From: Nematopogon swammerdamellus
Lineage: Eukaryota > Arthropoda > Insecta > Lepidoptera > Adelidae
Direction of reading: 5' to 3'
Length of the DNA: 64,000 nucleotides
Assembly (NCBI GenBank): GCA_946902875.1
Contig: OX336344.1
Span: 23,891,791 to 23,955,790, forward strand
The notes below the pieces were generated by a model, which was given only the letters and a program-made list of their open reading frames with translations, ran no database searches and was not told the origin of the DNA. The translations under genes were made by a program, and so were the position numbers. Shown here one piece after another: positions 9,033 through 21,012 of the stretch (its first letter is position 1; the number at the start of each line of letters is the position of its first letter).

Positions 9033-10265
9033 TCCAGTCCAAAGCCTTTGACTGTGTAAATATAGAAATATTACTGATGAAACAAGAACATTATGGTATA
9101 AGAGATAATGAATTGCGTATATTCCAGTCATATTTAGAAAATAGAGCTCAAGTAACGTAAATACCTTAAAATCTAATATAAAATCAATTACAATGGGTGT
9201 ACCGCAGGGTTCTATCCTGGGACCATTATTGTTTCTAACTTATGTTAACAACATCTCGAACTGTATGTATAACATACGATATAAATATGGTAATGTTTGC
9301 AGATGATATCTCAGTCGTACTGAAAAACAACGATATAGGAAAACTAAGAGAATCCTTTTTATCTTTAAAATGTTGGTTTGAGTGAAACAAACTGTTATTA
9401 AATGTTAACAAAACTACGAGTAATATTATTCACTTTGCTCTAGGGAATCATAGACGTGATAACAATGATGACATATTAAAAAAACTAACTATTCTTGTAG
9501 TAACATTTGATAAAAGTTTTACTTGGAAAGCCCACACAAACTCTTTAGCTGGTAAGCTGAGTTCCACCTATTATGCTTTAAAACATCAGCTAGCGGTAGG
9601 CAGTGGCAAACATTGTTGTATAGACTAAGTGGACATTGAAAAAATTTCCAGTGAAGTTTCTTGTCAGTTCTTCTTCGCTGTGATAATCGAACTGGCGGAA
9701 TGTTACAATGTAAATATGACAAATCTGAGCGCAGTGTACTGCCAATAGATGCTAAATAAACAATAAACAATATGCGGAACTCACGCTCCAAAGACGGTTT
9801 ATTATGTCTATTTTGAGAGCATCACGTCATATGGCTTTATGCTTTGGGGGAATGCAGTAGATTCAAATATTTTATTACAGCAGAGAGCCTTACGGTACAT
9901 CTAAATGTGAAAACTAGAGATACTTGTAGGACAAGGTTCGGGGAGATAGGAATCATGACTTTACCAAGTGCATATGTTCTTCCAGAGCATAATATGCCAT
10001 GCCAGAAAATACTCGTACCTACATTCATGATTCCTCTCTTAATTCCGACAATCATAACTATGATACACGATGTAAGAATAATGTAAACTTATACTAATTG
10101 TTGTTGATTTGACTTGATATATGTAAATATAAAAATTGACGATGGCACTGTACACCAGATATAGGTAATCTAAACAGGCAGAGTGGTCAGATTCTTGAGT
10201 ATTCATGTTTATGCTGTAAATATTAATGTTCTTGTGAGCGGTAGTATGGGTTAATTATTTGTATG
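9033..10265 (+). mobile_element. Degenerate LINE (Jockey/CR1-like) with RT core and 3' UTR, interrupted
   Basis: Plus-strand RT motifs appear in order across several frames: SKAFDCVNIE at 9036, [10 protein letters not shown] near 9193, MFADDIS (the YxDD-type catalytic box) near 9293, and then LLLNVNKTT. Around 9600-9800 a foreign repeat (an inverted copy of the 14427/17845 family) interrupts it. The tail resumes with FGEIGIMTLPSAYVL near 9935. The 3' UTR segment 10105-10265 recurs inverted at 18025-18175. Many frameshifts and stops make it inactive. Confidence 0.8.
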
Positions 10266-10926
10266 TTTTTTAATAAAGAAAAACATTACTCCGTTTTTTT
10301 TTCTTATTTTGCCCTTGGCAGTTATAAACTGGCCGACACCCCGCTTGAAGTTGAATTTTGGGTATTCAAAAATATAAAATTGCAGTCGACTCCCAGTCCC
10401 ATCCCAGCAGAGACATGCAGCTTCCTGCTCGTACGACGGCCGAGTCGGGAGCTAGATTCTCTACAAATGAACCCTGTGCTGTTGCCGTGGTTGGAGAGGC
10501 GAGGATGTTAGCTCCACGCTGACTATCCAGAGGCGCACGGCGGAGATTAGCCGAGCCGCTCCACAAGTGTGCGAATAGTACTCCGAGCAGGTTTCATGAA
10601 CATAATATTGTTTTAATGTTCTGCGCTGCTGCTGCTGCTAGACTGTACGTGAATTGATGGGCATAAATAAAGCTCCTGTCTCCTGTCCTGCTACTCTGTT
10701 GCTATATCTGAAGGTTATTCTTACTTTTTTATGAAAAAACAAAACTAGAAAAAAGGTTTCCTGAAGAACAGAATAAACATTACAAATTAATTAAAATAAC
10801 ATAAAACAAATTATTTAAGCTGAAACTTTAAGTTATTTTGTAAAGTGGAGAGGTATGTAGTAGTAGTGCATATCAACAGCAACGCATCACATAATTATAT
10901 GTACATCTACGTGTACATAGACTTTT
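10266..10926. other. No recognised gene
   Basis: This region holds AT-rich sequence and a GC-richer patch at 10440-10580. A CTG microsatellite stub (GCTGCTGCTGCTG) lies near 10626. There are no coding signs. Confidence 0.4.
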
Positions 10927-11640
10927 CTTTTTGACATTGAAAATGCCTTTTGGTTCGTTCCAGTATAGGCCCCAATTTCACGAAAAAGTGCGATCCCCTT
11001 ATATCTCAGAGGTTTGTGAAGATATGATATGATATGGCTCAAATAACGCGTATTTATGAGAGCTGTAAGGTGCAAAAATAATTATTCGAGAAAGTAAAAA
11101 ACGCTAAAAGTTATGGCCGAAATAGTGAAAAAAAAAATCTATTTTTTCCGATTTTTTTGCTCGATATTTTGGAAACGAAGAATGATATCAAAAATTTGAG
11201 AAAAACTCCTCTGGACAATTTAGTCAGCTATAATTTGAGCCTAAAACAAAAACGATCGGGTTAAGGGTTTGCCCTGTAGCTCAACCTTTTTGAAAAAATA
11301 AATTCACAGATTTCGTGCCTCACACGACTATCGAATCGAGCACATTGGAAATGAATCTAGGGAATTCGAAAAAATAGTGTCCCACACGAGAAAGTCGGGA
11401 TAAGGAAAATGTTAGTTGGGGTCTGATGATGGAGCCGGAAGGAAGCCATAGGAACTCCTAAACTACACATGATAAATCCGCCATGTTTGGGCTCGTTGGA
11501 TATAGGAATATAGGAATATAGGATAGGTTAGAAGATGCGTAACCTTTTCCGTATCCCGACTTTCTCGTGTCGCTCAGCGACAATATTTTTTCGAATTCCC
11601 TAGATTCATTTTCAACTAACCCACGAAATCTGTGATTTTT
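10927..11640 (+). mobile_element. Fold-back family 1, copy 1
   Basis: The left end CTTTTTGACATTGAAAATGC at 10927 begins a roughly 370-bp unique segment. An arm (about 11297-11440) starting TTCACAGATTTCGTGCC follows. After the middle part (TTTGGGCTCGTTGGATATAG) comes an inverted copy of the arm ending ACGAAATCTGTG near 11635. The same pieces in opposite orientation form 18889-20307. No transposase is seen. Confidence 0.8.
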
Positions 11641-14426
11641 TTTTTAAGATAATATGAAAGTATTCACCGGCGGCGGGGAGGCGGAGCAGAGGCGCCGCCG
11701 CCGCGCCCATACTCGATACTGAAGCCCCCGTTAAAAGGAAAACCAGTGGATATGGAGTGGATGTTGATAGAGGTCGCATCGATAGTTGTATGGTAATTCG
11801 GTTATTGTTGTGATAATATTACCGGAGCTGCCGCGGCGCCGCGCCTCCTCCCGGGAACAGCGCGCCGCCTCGCGCGCGGCGCGGTCACCTCGCTCCGCTT
11901 TATTGCACAACTATGTATTGCAATTTATTGTGTTGTTGATGTGGAGCACACACACGCGCACACGTCGCAAGCGCACGGGCGGGAAGCACACTTCCTAAAT
12001 AAATGGTCAAGGGGTCAACTCGACACCAGATCGATGGGTCGAGTGAGATCGACTCGGGCTAAATAAATAGCCGGAGCCGGCGCGGCGAGCTCTAACACCT
12101 ATATACTCACTCGTAATGAGGATATACCCTTACCGCCCTACCGCGCTTCTCCAACATTTACATTGTAAAGCGTTTATTGCTGTGAGTTTATGTAAGTACA
12201 TAGGTACCCACCACGTACCCACGCATATCTCAATACTGTACAGCGTACATTCGAATCGGTCAACTGTTTACTTGTAATGCAACCTAATTCCAGAACTACA
12301 GCTTGCTGCTGTTTTATATCGGCGGAATGAACATTCGGTCGCATGCTCGGGCTTACGAATGCCATGCCGGCGTGACTGTTGCCCATTCACGTCCCTCTTG
12401 AAGGACCCGAGACTGTACTTGGAGGAGAAATATGTGAGCAGGGAGAGCTTTTCTCAAACAAAGTGACTAAGAACCATACCAAAGGCTGACAACGATGCCT
12501 ATTTAGCCGTGGTGAGCGGCTGGTGCGAGCCGAGCGGTGCAACGCTCGTGTTGTCGCCGCCTCCGCCGCGCCGGTGCTGACTGCTGGCAGAGGAGCAGCG
12601 GACGCGGCGTCAATCTGTCTGCCCCGCCCCGCCTCGCCCCGCCGCCGCCCCGCCTAGTCTCTAATTAACTGTCTCGAGGTGATTAATTGAGCCGTATGAC
12701 GCTATTTATATTGCGTAGGCGCGGCGTCACGACGCGCGCGGTGCAGGCAGGCCGCTCCGCGTCCGCTCGCTAGACAATGTATGCGAACTCACTCCTGCCA
12801 ACTCTCTCATACCTATTCACTATTCGTCATTCGTATATTTGCACCTAAGTATTGAGTAGGTACCTACGTCTTGAAGGAAGAGACCGTGGAAATGTTTGCA
12901 GCCACGAAGTATATGGAGTTGTAGAAGTAGGTATACGTCTCAGAACGCTTTCTTGGGAATCACCATAAATTACTTGTGTGGATCAATTGCGCTTACAGCG
13001 GGCGGCGGCGGCGGCGGGGGCGGGGGGCGCGGGGGCAGCGAGACTTCGCCCCGCCGCCGCCCGCCGCCTCGCGGCTGTATCCGCCGGCCGAGTACTAGTT
13101 TAGTCGCAAGTGCCTACTCTGAATTTAAAACCATTTCAAGTTAGTTTCGCGAGATTGCTGAAGGGGAACAATAGTCTCCACGTGGGAAACAAGGGCGGGA
13201 CGTGTGGTCGCTCGGTCGGCTGCGATGAGTCATCCCTCGGCTAGAGAGCAGCGGACGGAGTAGGCGGAAGCTTTCGATAAGGAGTTATATCTATGTCAAC
13301 GGACAATCGAAATGTTTTACTCGGTGACTGCCGTCGATGAACGACCTTCACTGAATTCATCTTTCAAGAATTCGTCGTAAGTGTAGTCCGTCGTGGCCGC
13401 TCGCGCTGGCCATGTGAATGCTGTGCAGTGTGCAGTGTGCAGTGTGCAGTGTGCAGTGTGCAGTGTGTAGTGGGTAGGTAGGTACACTACGCGTACACCT
13501 CAGTAATCCCCTTGCTATTCTCAGTGCGTTCTCGTCGCGTTGTGTCGCGCGCGCGCGTCTCGTAGAGACTATTATATCAATAACTTTGTTCAGGGTCGCC
13601 ACTCGCGAGAGAACAAATAATCCCTTTGATGTAAGAAAAACACAAAAACACTCGAGCCGTCAATAGCGGAGGCGCGGGGCGGGGCGGGTGGCAGGGGAGC
13701 GATTTCTTTGAGAACACACTCATAAGACTTCATCAAATCAGAATAAACGTTATTTCTCCGACAAAATAAAGGGATAAGTTAGTTAGAAGTGCCGTGAGCG
13801 CTGGCTGGAGACGGAGGGCTCGACACTCGCGAGTTATTGGAGTGTATCGACGCCGCCCGCCCCCGCCCCCGCCACAATATAGCTACAGCCTCGACTCTGC
13901 ACTCCACGGCCACTCGATATATTCACCGAGAAGATGAAAACATGAACACGGCGGCTAAGTACGAGCCTTGTTCACACACAGAGAGCTCCGTAGCCACTAG
14001 CTCTCTACTTGCACATCACCTCCAGCCAGCCACCTCCAGCGTCACACCCCGAGCTTCCCCTCTAATATTGTTTTCTTCCGAAGATCTACAAACATTCTAA
14101 GTTTGTTATCAAGCTAACTATGTAGCTAGTAAGCTGCACAGCTGCAGGTTACGACAGACAAACAATCGGGCAACTAACCAATTGCATAAATGTCCCTCGC
14201 AGCAGCAGAGCGGACCACGTAACCCTAAAACTAATATTTAGAAAAGGTCACTTTAGCTAGAGATGTAACGTCAGTAAGATTCAAGTCTAAATTATATTTA
14301 TGAAAATACCGCTCGGAAAATGTATGAGCTCGCGAGATCATACATTCATATTTACATTGTATTTGGAAAGAAAGGAATACATATTTATTTTCAGTTCAGC
14401 TTAGGTACATTCTAACAAAATTGTTG
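11641..14426. other. No recognised gene; scattered GC-rich islets
   Basis: AT-rich DNA alternates with GC-rich, CpG-dense patches near 11660-11720, 11820-11900, 12490-12660, 12715-12770, 13000-13090 and 13660-13690. A short array of about six 7-bp TGCAGTG units lies at 13428-13470. Small ORFs here have no recognisable domain and look like chance frames in GC-rich DNA. Confidence 0.4.
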
Positions 14427-14545
14427 TTTATTGTTTATTGTATAATTTCATCCACAGGTAGGTAACCTACGCTTGGACATGTCGAAAATTCCGCCAGTTC
14501 TAAATTCAATGCGAAGAAGAACTGACAAACAAACTTCGCTCAAGA
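14427..14545. repeat. Interspersed repeat, copy 1
   Basis: This repeat is about 95% similar by eye to 17845-17965, sharing GTTTATTGTATAATTTCATC, GGTAGGTAACCTA, ATGTCGAAAATTCCGCCAGT and GCGAAGAAGAACTGACAA. An inverted, more diverged copy lies at about 9640-9790 inside a LINE. Confidence 0.8.
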
Positions 14546-14885
14546 ACAATTAATAGAACAGAAAAGAATGACCGGACGAAGTCTAATATGCTGAATCTAG
14601 TGAATATTTCACTGGATCCAGTGCTGTATTTAAGTTCAGCTCTACCTACATACACAATTCATATTTTAACAGACTATTCGCGCTAGCTTGCAATGCCCGA
14701 AATATAAAATAAATTTCCTTTGATTTTACACTTTTAATAAGAAAAAGCAACAATTGTGCTTTCCTGCCGAATTAAGTTGATAGCACAATAGGATAACATT
14801 GGATTGTATATAATATATGTATTTTGTTAATACAATAATTTATTTTATAGAATAAAATAATACATTAAAGCAAAAATTACCTGCA
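14546..14885. other. No recognised feature
   Basis: This is AT-rich sequence without element ends, arrays or coding signs. Confidence 0.4.
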
Positions 14886-15592
14886 TACTTACATACTTAG
14901 ATACTTAGTGGACGATGAAGCAGGACTGCTTGTTCACGGAAGATACTTACATACTTAGATACTTAGTGGACGATGAAGCAGGACTGCTTGTTCACAGAAG
15001 ATACTTACATACTTAGATACTTAGTGGACGATGAAGCAGGACTGCTTGTTCACAGAAGATACTTACGTACTTAGATACTTAGTGGACGATGAAGCAGGAC
15101 TGCTTGTTCACAGAAGATACTTACATACTTAGATACTTAGTGGACGATGAAGCAGGACTGCTTGTTCACAGAAGATACTTACATACTTAGATACTTAGTG
15201 GACGATGAAGCAGGACTGCTTGTTCACAGAAGATACTTACATACTTAGATACTTAGTGGACGATGAAGCAGGACTGCTTGTTCACAGAAGATACTTACAT
15301 ACTTAGATACTTAGTGGACGATGAAGCAGGACTGCTTGTTCACAGAAGATACTTACATACTTAGATACTTAGTGGACGATGAAGCAGGACTGCTTGTTCA
15401 CAGAAGATACTTACATACTTAGATACTTAGTGGACGATGAAGCAGGACTGCTTGTTCACAGAAGATACTTACATACTTAGTGGACGATAAAGCAGGACTG
15501 CTTGTTCACAGAAGATACTTACATACTTAGATACTTAGTGGACGATGAAGCAGGACTGCTTGTTCACAGAAGATACTTACGTACTTAGTAGT
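14886..15592. repeat. 58-bp minisatellite, about 12 copies
   Basis: The GTGGACGATG landmark recurs every 58 bp (14908, 14966, 15024 and onward). The unit runs ATACTTAGTGGACGATGAAG, then CAGGACTGCTTGTTCACAGA, then AGATACTTACATACTTAG. The copies are almost identical. One unit near 15466 lacks 12 bp and one carries GATAAAGC in place of GATGAAGC. Confidence 0.95.
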
Positions 15593-15624
15593 AGAGTAAT
15601 GCCGTGCATTTTAGAACGGCATAT

Positions 15625-15663
15625 TATACATGTTATACATGTTATACATGTTATACATGTTAT
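15625..15663. repeat. 9-bp microsatellite
   Basis: Four perfect copies of the 9-mer TACATGTTA lie just after the 58-bp array. Confidence 0.85.
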
Positions 15664-15769
15664 AATATTCCGACGACGCTACAGACAGTCTACGAACGTT
15701 GCTCAGTGAGCTATTTACAAAAACACGTGAGTGAGGCGGTTAGTGTAGTGAGCATTGTTCGTTGCGCAA

Positions 15770-15980
15770 TCAGAGGGTGCCCTTCCATAATCACGACATT
15801 ACATGGAAATAATGCTAAAATAATGACGCGACTCATTTTACAAACATTCCGATTACTAGGGTTCGGTTCGTCATTATGAAAAAAAAAAACAAATCTAAAT
15901 CGGCCCGTGCGTTCGGTAGCTACGATGCCACTGACATACACAAAGACACACCGTTTGCGTCGGAGGTTAAAAATGTAAAA
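15770..15980. repeat. Interspersed lepidopteran-type repeat
   Basis: It contains GTAGCTACGATGCCACTGAC and ends with GTCGGAGGTTAAAAATG. The related copy at 40870-40985 has GGGAGCTACGATGCCACAGA and ends TCGGGGGTTAAAAAC. It looks like a LINE 3' end or a short element. Confidence 0.55.
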
Positions 15981-16495
15981 TGTGAGAAAGTATTGGGATT
16001 AGAATAATCGCTATGTGGGCTATGCGGATTGTAAAAAGTAATAAACAGGGCAAATTCAAGCGTAGTGTACTACCATACGAATGATGAAAAAGGAATATGA
16101 AATATGTACGAGTATATACATATATTATATTTTATGATCTCTACTATCTCTACTTAGACGAGCTTTAGACGGAATATGTCTAATCATCAGTCACGCTTTG
16201 TTCTGTCGGTCGTGCGATTGTGTGTATTTTGTACATGGACACCACGACGGCTAGCGGGGTGGTGTGCGGGTGTGCGGGTGTGCGGACGTGCGGGTCGGAG
16301 CGGGCAGCAAATATGATTGTGAGAAGTGTAGTGAAGAGGTCGCGAGCGGAGCTTATCAGTTTTTATTGAGTTTGCGATCTTGTTCGCCGCTTCTTGTTCT
16401 AGGGCCCAAGTTGGAGTGTGTAATATTATTGTGATTGTGTATTGAGTCGTTATGACGAGTGGTCGTGGTGTGCTAGAGAGGTGCGCATCGATCTA
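15981..16495. other. No recognised gene
   Basis: A small GTGTGCGG repeat lies near 16258-16290. The rest is unremarkable AT-rich sequence. Confidence 0.35.
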
Positions 16496-16780
16496 GCTCG
16501 GCGTACATCAGCTGAAAGAGTCGACAGTGTTGTCGCGGTAGCCTCCTCCGCGAGTACCTTGTCGATATCAACGTCAGCAAAACTCAAGTTTGCGCCTTCT
16601 CTACCAAGATCGAACGGTTTCCCACCCAGGCCACGTTTCAAGGCACAGCCATCACTTACAATACAAATAGGACCTCCTGGGCGTGAAATGACCAAGTACG
16701 AGTATGTAGGTTTCAGGAACTTCGAACAGTCCAAAGCTGGCCTTGCATCCTATAACTACGTAGGAATGCGGTTGCAGCTC
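16496..16780 (+). pseudogene. LINE reverse-transcriptase fragment (same type as the 46.6-kb LINE)
   Basis: In the plus frame from about 16563 the DNA encodes VDINVSKTQVCAFSTK, then FPTQATFQGT, followed by a stop. The same connected motifs (FSTK, then TTFQG) appear in the LINE at 46655-49310 downstream of its YADD box. A 140-residue ORF at 16442-16864 in another frame is a shadow of this fragment. The flanks are decayed. Confidence 0.7.
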
Positions 16781-17442
16781 GTCAACATTCTAATGTTTTC
16801 AATAACGTCGTGTAACACACATGTATACAAAACATGCATTGATGACATGGGTCTCGTTAGCTAAACAATAAAGGATCCTAGTAGGACTCGGACGGACAGA
16901 CGGACAGACGGCAGGACGGGCGGTGGCCGGTGACGGCCGCGCGCCGCTCCTCTTGAGTGATCCGTGATCTCAGACCGGCCCGACGGATCAGCTTACTGAG
17001 CCCGAACAAATCTCGCGCGCCCCCAGAGGCTGACCTAACTATTAAGCTTAGCGATAAATATCTACTTTGTTTGTAAAAGAGGACCCCTGGCGAAGCGAAA
17101 CGACTTCTTCAAACACATACATAGGCGCTTGGTGGACGCATCGGACGCAGGACACATCACGCGCGGCGCCCGGTGCCTTCGTCCTCGCCACAGAGCACGA
17201 AATACCGCGCGCCGCACCTCCTAGAGACACCCTGAGCGCGATTTCCCTACAACGGCGTTGAAGCCTGTGGGCGTGGCCTATGACTTACATATGTATGTTG
17301 TGCGTGTGCATTTGTTTTGTGCGTGTGCCTAACTTGCTCCTCTTTGTGTGTAGTGTCGATACTAACACACACACATGCATACGAAGCGCTAGTAGCACTG
17401 CGTCCAGTTATTGGGTTTCAAATATTATCGCTTAGGGCGTCT
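16781..17442. other. No recognised gene
   Basis: Moderately GC-rich sequence occurs at 16900-17010 (GGACGGACAGACGG repeats) and TG-rich sequence near 17290-17370. There are no supported coding features. Confidence 0.35.
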
Positions 17443-17845
17443 CTAGGAGGGGGCGCGCGCGGGGGGTATTCCGTGCTCTGTGGTCCTCGCCGAGCGACGC
17501 GGCGGCTCTACGTCTCGTCGTCGCTCTGTGTCTGGCGAGCGGTTAGTGCGGTTAGTCACCTGGTGTCGAATGTCGACTACTTTAGTGCTTTGAAGAACTG
17601 CCTCGTTACGCACTATATCACGAAGCGATATTTCCAGCATGGCTCGATCCATTATAGGTACATCATAAACGGGTCTTTAAAGGTTTGCTGAAGGCAACCC
17701 GACCCAGTTGAATTCGCCTCTCCACCTCCTTAAGCACACCTTGTTTACCAAGCTGAAAAATTTTGCCAAAATATACGTAATCTTCAACCCGTTCGATCAC
17801 TTCTCCGTCAATAACGATTTGTCCTCCCGCCAGAGCCTCGGTTTA
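17443..17845 (-). pseudogene. RTE-type LINE C-terminal fragment, minus strand
   Basis: The minus strand reads EALAGGQIVIDGEVIERVED, then YVYFGKIFQLGKQ, then EVERRIQLGRVAFSK, and after a shift MLEISLRDIVRNEAV and TKVVDIRHQV. This order (the DYVYLGQ-type box, RRIQLGW-type box, then AML...SLRD.IRNE...T.V.DI) is the C-terminal part of endonuclease/RT proteins of RTE-like LINEs. Related pieces occur at 57068-57300, 39002-39260 and 37521-37780. Frame breaks show it is dead. Confidence 0.75.
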
Positions 17846-17965
17846 TTGTTTATTGTATAATTTCATCCATAGGTAGGTAACCTATGCTTGGATATGTCGA
17901 AAATTCCGCCAGTTCTAAATTCAATGCGAAGAAGAACTGACAAACAAACTTCGCAAGTCACAATG
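17845..17965. repeat. Interspersed repeat, copy 2
   Basis: This is a close match of 14427-14545, with GTTTATTGTATAATTTCATC through GCGAAGAAGAACTGACAA. It lies directly between the two minus-strand LINE fragments. Confidence 0.8.
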
Positions 17966-17969
17966 TTTT

Positions 17970-18480
17970 GTTAGTACCTAATAGGTATTATCACAGAATA
18001 CTTAATGGGTAGTAATTTCCAATAATTAACCCATACTACCGCTCACAAGAACATTAATATTTACAGCATAAACATGAATACTCAAGAATCTGACCACACT
18101 GCCTATTTAAATTACCGTTATCTAGTGTATAGTGCCATCGTCAATTTTGATACTTCATATATCAAGTCAAATAAAAAACCATTAGTTTACGTTTATTACA
18201 AAGAAATGTAATAAGTCATATTAGAAATCCAATGATACAAAGTATATTCAATTGTCAAAGTGTGTTAATGGGAAAAACAGTAGTTAAGACTTCTTAGATA
18301 AAATTACGGTCAGTTAATGCATCCTTAAATAGTGTAAATAACTCTTTTCAATGAACATGATTTTAATCCGTCGTTTAAAATTATTATCATGTAATTGTTT
18401 TATGTTAGAAGACAGTTTATTATAAAATCTGACACTATTAAAAATATAGGTTTTTGAGGTTTTACCTAATCGCCATGACC
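17970..18480 (-). mobile_element. LINE C-terminus and 3' UTR, minus strand
   Basis: The minus strand encodes TYIFNSVRFYNKLSSNIKQL, then NNFKRRIKIMFIEKSYLH with a stop near 18310, the usual last segment of CR1/Jockey-type ORF2. It is followed by a 3' UTR (18175-18025) that matches, inverted, the 3' UTR at 10105-10265. The two loci therefore hold the same LINE family in opposite orientation. Confidence 0.75.
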
Positions 18481-18589
18481 TTGGTTTTATTCCTATTCAT
18501 CTTCACTCAGACGCAACTTTATCGACACTCCAGTAGCGTGGTCTGAAGCTGAACTCGGGAACTTGGTAGAAGAACAATGTCATCGGCGA

Positions 18590-18800
18590 AGCGAGGTGGT
18601 GATTTTGATTGTTATTAGCAAATTTAATCACCTCAAAGTGATAAGTCCTCTTTGCACGCTATTGTCCTCTTGTTCATGTATGTGTGTTCTAAGGCATACA
18701 GAAGAACAATAGAAATTATGCAACATAATAACATTGTTTTCTTCTGGCTTCTGTATGTTTGTAAAATGTGTTGGTGTCGGTAATAAACAATTTTTATCTA
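18590..18800 (+). repeat. Weak LINE-tail-like repeat
   Basis: It contains GTGATAAGTCCTCTTTGCACG, then an AATAAACAAT end with TATCTATCTATT. It is related to, but more diverged than, the tails at 8338-8480 and 50378-50505. Confidence 0.4.
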
Positions 18801-18888
18801 TCTATTTAACTTCCTGTGTCGATGTACCTACTTGGTAACGCGTTCCTGTTCTGAGCATCAACGCTACAGACAGTGTGATGACACCCAC

Positions 18889-20307
18889 AAAAAATTCACA
18901 GATTTCGTGCCTTACACGACTATCGAGCACATTGAAAATGAATCTACGGAATTCCAAAAAATATTGTCGCTGAACGACACGAGAAAGTCGGGATAAGGAA
19001 AAGGTTAGTTGGGTTCTGATGATGGAGCCGCAAGGAAGCCATAGGAACTCCTTACACATGATAAGCCCATCGTGTTTGGGCTCGTTGGATTTGTCTTCGC
19101 AAGTACTCTAGTCATATGTTATTTCCATGGTCCTGATGATGGAGCCGGAAGGAAGCCATAGGAACTCCTAAACTACACCATGATAAATCCACCATATTTG
19201 GGCTCGTTGGATATAGGAACCTATATTCTTATCTTCTATATCCTTATATTATATTTTTATATTTGATATTTATTAATTTGTTACTTTAGTTAGACATAAT
19301 GTCAAGCTTATCTCTTTTTCTGTCTAAATTTTAGTTTACATTTTTTAAGCTGCTTGTGTTTTTGAAAAATAATAAAAAATATAATATTATAGTAATAGTA
19401 ATATTTTTTTTATTTTGTTGAATTCATTTTCAATGCGACGCATCTTCTAACCTATATTCCTATATTCCTTTATTCCTATATCCAACGAGCCCAAATATGG
19501 TGGATTTATCATGTGTAGTTTAGGAGTTCCTATGGCTTCCTTCCAGCTCCATCATCAGGACCCTGGAAATAACATGTGACTAGAGTACTTGCGAAGACAA
19601 ATCCAACGAGCCCAAACACGGTCGATTTATCATCTGTGGTTTAGGAGTTCCTATGGCTTAATTCCGGCTCCATCATCAGGACCCTGGACATCATATATGA
19701 CAAGAGCACTTGCGAAGACAAAACCAACGAGCCCAAACACGATGGGCTTATCATGTGTAGTTTAGGAGTTCCTATGGCTTCCTTCCGGCTCCATCATCAG
19801 ACCCCAACTAACCTTTTCCTTATCCCGATTTTCTCGTGTCGCTCAGCGACAATATTTTTTCGAATTCCGTAGATTAATTTGCAATGTGCTCGATAGTCGT
19901 GTGAGGCACGAAATCTGTGAATTTATTTTTTCAGAAAGGTTGAGCTACAGGGCAAACCCTTAACCCGATCGTCTTTGTTTTAGGCTCAAATTGTAGCTGA
20001 CTAAACTGTCCAGAGGAGTTTTTCTCAAATTTTTTATATCATTCTTCGTTTCCAAAATATCGAGCGCCAAAATCAAAAATTCGGATTATTTTTTTTTTTT
20101 TTTACTATTTCGGCCATAACTTTTTTAGTTTTTTTCTTTCTCGAATAATTATTTTTGCACCTTACAGCTCTCATGAATACGCGTCTTTTGAGCCTTTTTT
20201 GAATATCATATGTTCACAACTCTCCGAGATATAAGGGGATCGCACTTTTTCGTGAAATCGGGGCCTATACTGAAACGAACCAAAAGACATTTTCAATGTC
20301 AAAAAAG
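18889..20307 (-). mobile_element. Fold-back family 1, copy 2, with 121-bp subrepeats in the arms
   Basis: The left arm (18889-about 19240) starts at TTCACAGATTTCGTGCC. The right arm (about 19440-19930) is its inverse, followed by a one-sided extension to 20307 that ends TTTTCAATGTCAAAAAAG. In the right arm a 121-bp unit beginning CCAACGAGCCCAAA repeats three times (19482, 19603, 19724); the left arm has two. The interior is about 200 bp of AT-rich DNA. Orientation is opposite to copy 1, and there is no coding capacity. Confidence 0.82.
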
Positions 20308-20762
20308 TGGTCAATGGAGTCGAACTCGCGTGGACAGGGTTCCGCACCATTCCGTTTTCCGTAAGAACTTTAAGATTTGGAATTTTCGTTTAGTTCGTAA
20401 ACTAGCGTAGAATCGTTTGCGGTAATATTTTGGGTTTGCGGGTTTTACATTACGTAGTAGACGGAAAAATATATACAGGATCTTAAATTGTTCGTATTCC
20501 TCTCGGGGGGAGAATCTAGGACTAATTTGGAGTCATCACTTGGGAGTCGGAAATTAGCCATTTTGAAAATCTACTTTTATTGAAGTGAAAACTTCTTTAG
20601 CGGCGCTGGGCACTTTTTGTATGGGGGAAAAATGTATAACTCGCGACACCGTCGCGGTGTCGCGTCAGCGTAATTTTTAAAATGAAACCTTAAGTCATTG
20701 CATTAAGGGTTAAGTTAGAGTGGCACGGGATCTGCCGGCACGCCCGGAGTGCAACTGTTAAG
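20308..20762. other. No recognised gene
   Basis: The segment at 20310-20360 (GAGTCGAACTCGCGTGGACA, then GGGTTCCGCACC) resembles 50935-50985 and 38044-38090, a recurrent short repeat next to other elements. The rest is not recognised. Confidence 0.4.
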
Positions 20763-21012
20763 TAGGGTTCGGTAACACGTTTATGTCTGTCCATTCTACT
20801 AAGTTCTGCAAAATGAATGAAGGGTTCCGTGACAAATGCATGTCTGTCCGTTCTACTAAATTTTACAATTTTCAACCAAGGTCCTCCGACGGTTATTTTA
20901 TAATAAAAGTAGGGTTCCGTAACACGTTTATGTCTGTCCATTCTACTAAGTTCTGCAAAATGAATGTAGGTTTCCGTAACAAATGCATGTCTGTCCGTTC
21001 TACTAAATTTAA
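20763..21012. repeat. Tandem repeat of roughly 80/155 bp
   Basis: The pair AGGGTTCGGTAACACGTTTA/TCTGCAAAATGAATG and CGTGACAAATGCATGTCTGT repeats after about 155 bp (20765 and 20910). Each contains two related ATGTCTGTCC half-units. Low-complexity T-rich DNA follows to about 21110. Confidence 0.8.

Noticed and set aside
14886..15592. CRISPR-like array
   Set aside because: Contiguous 58-bp tandem units without variable spacers, in a eukaryotic context.
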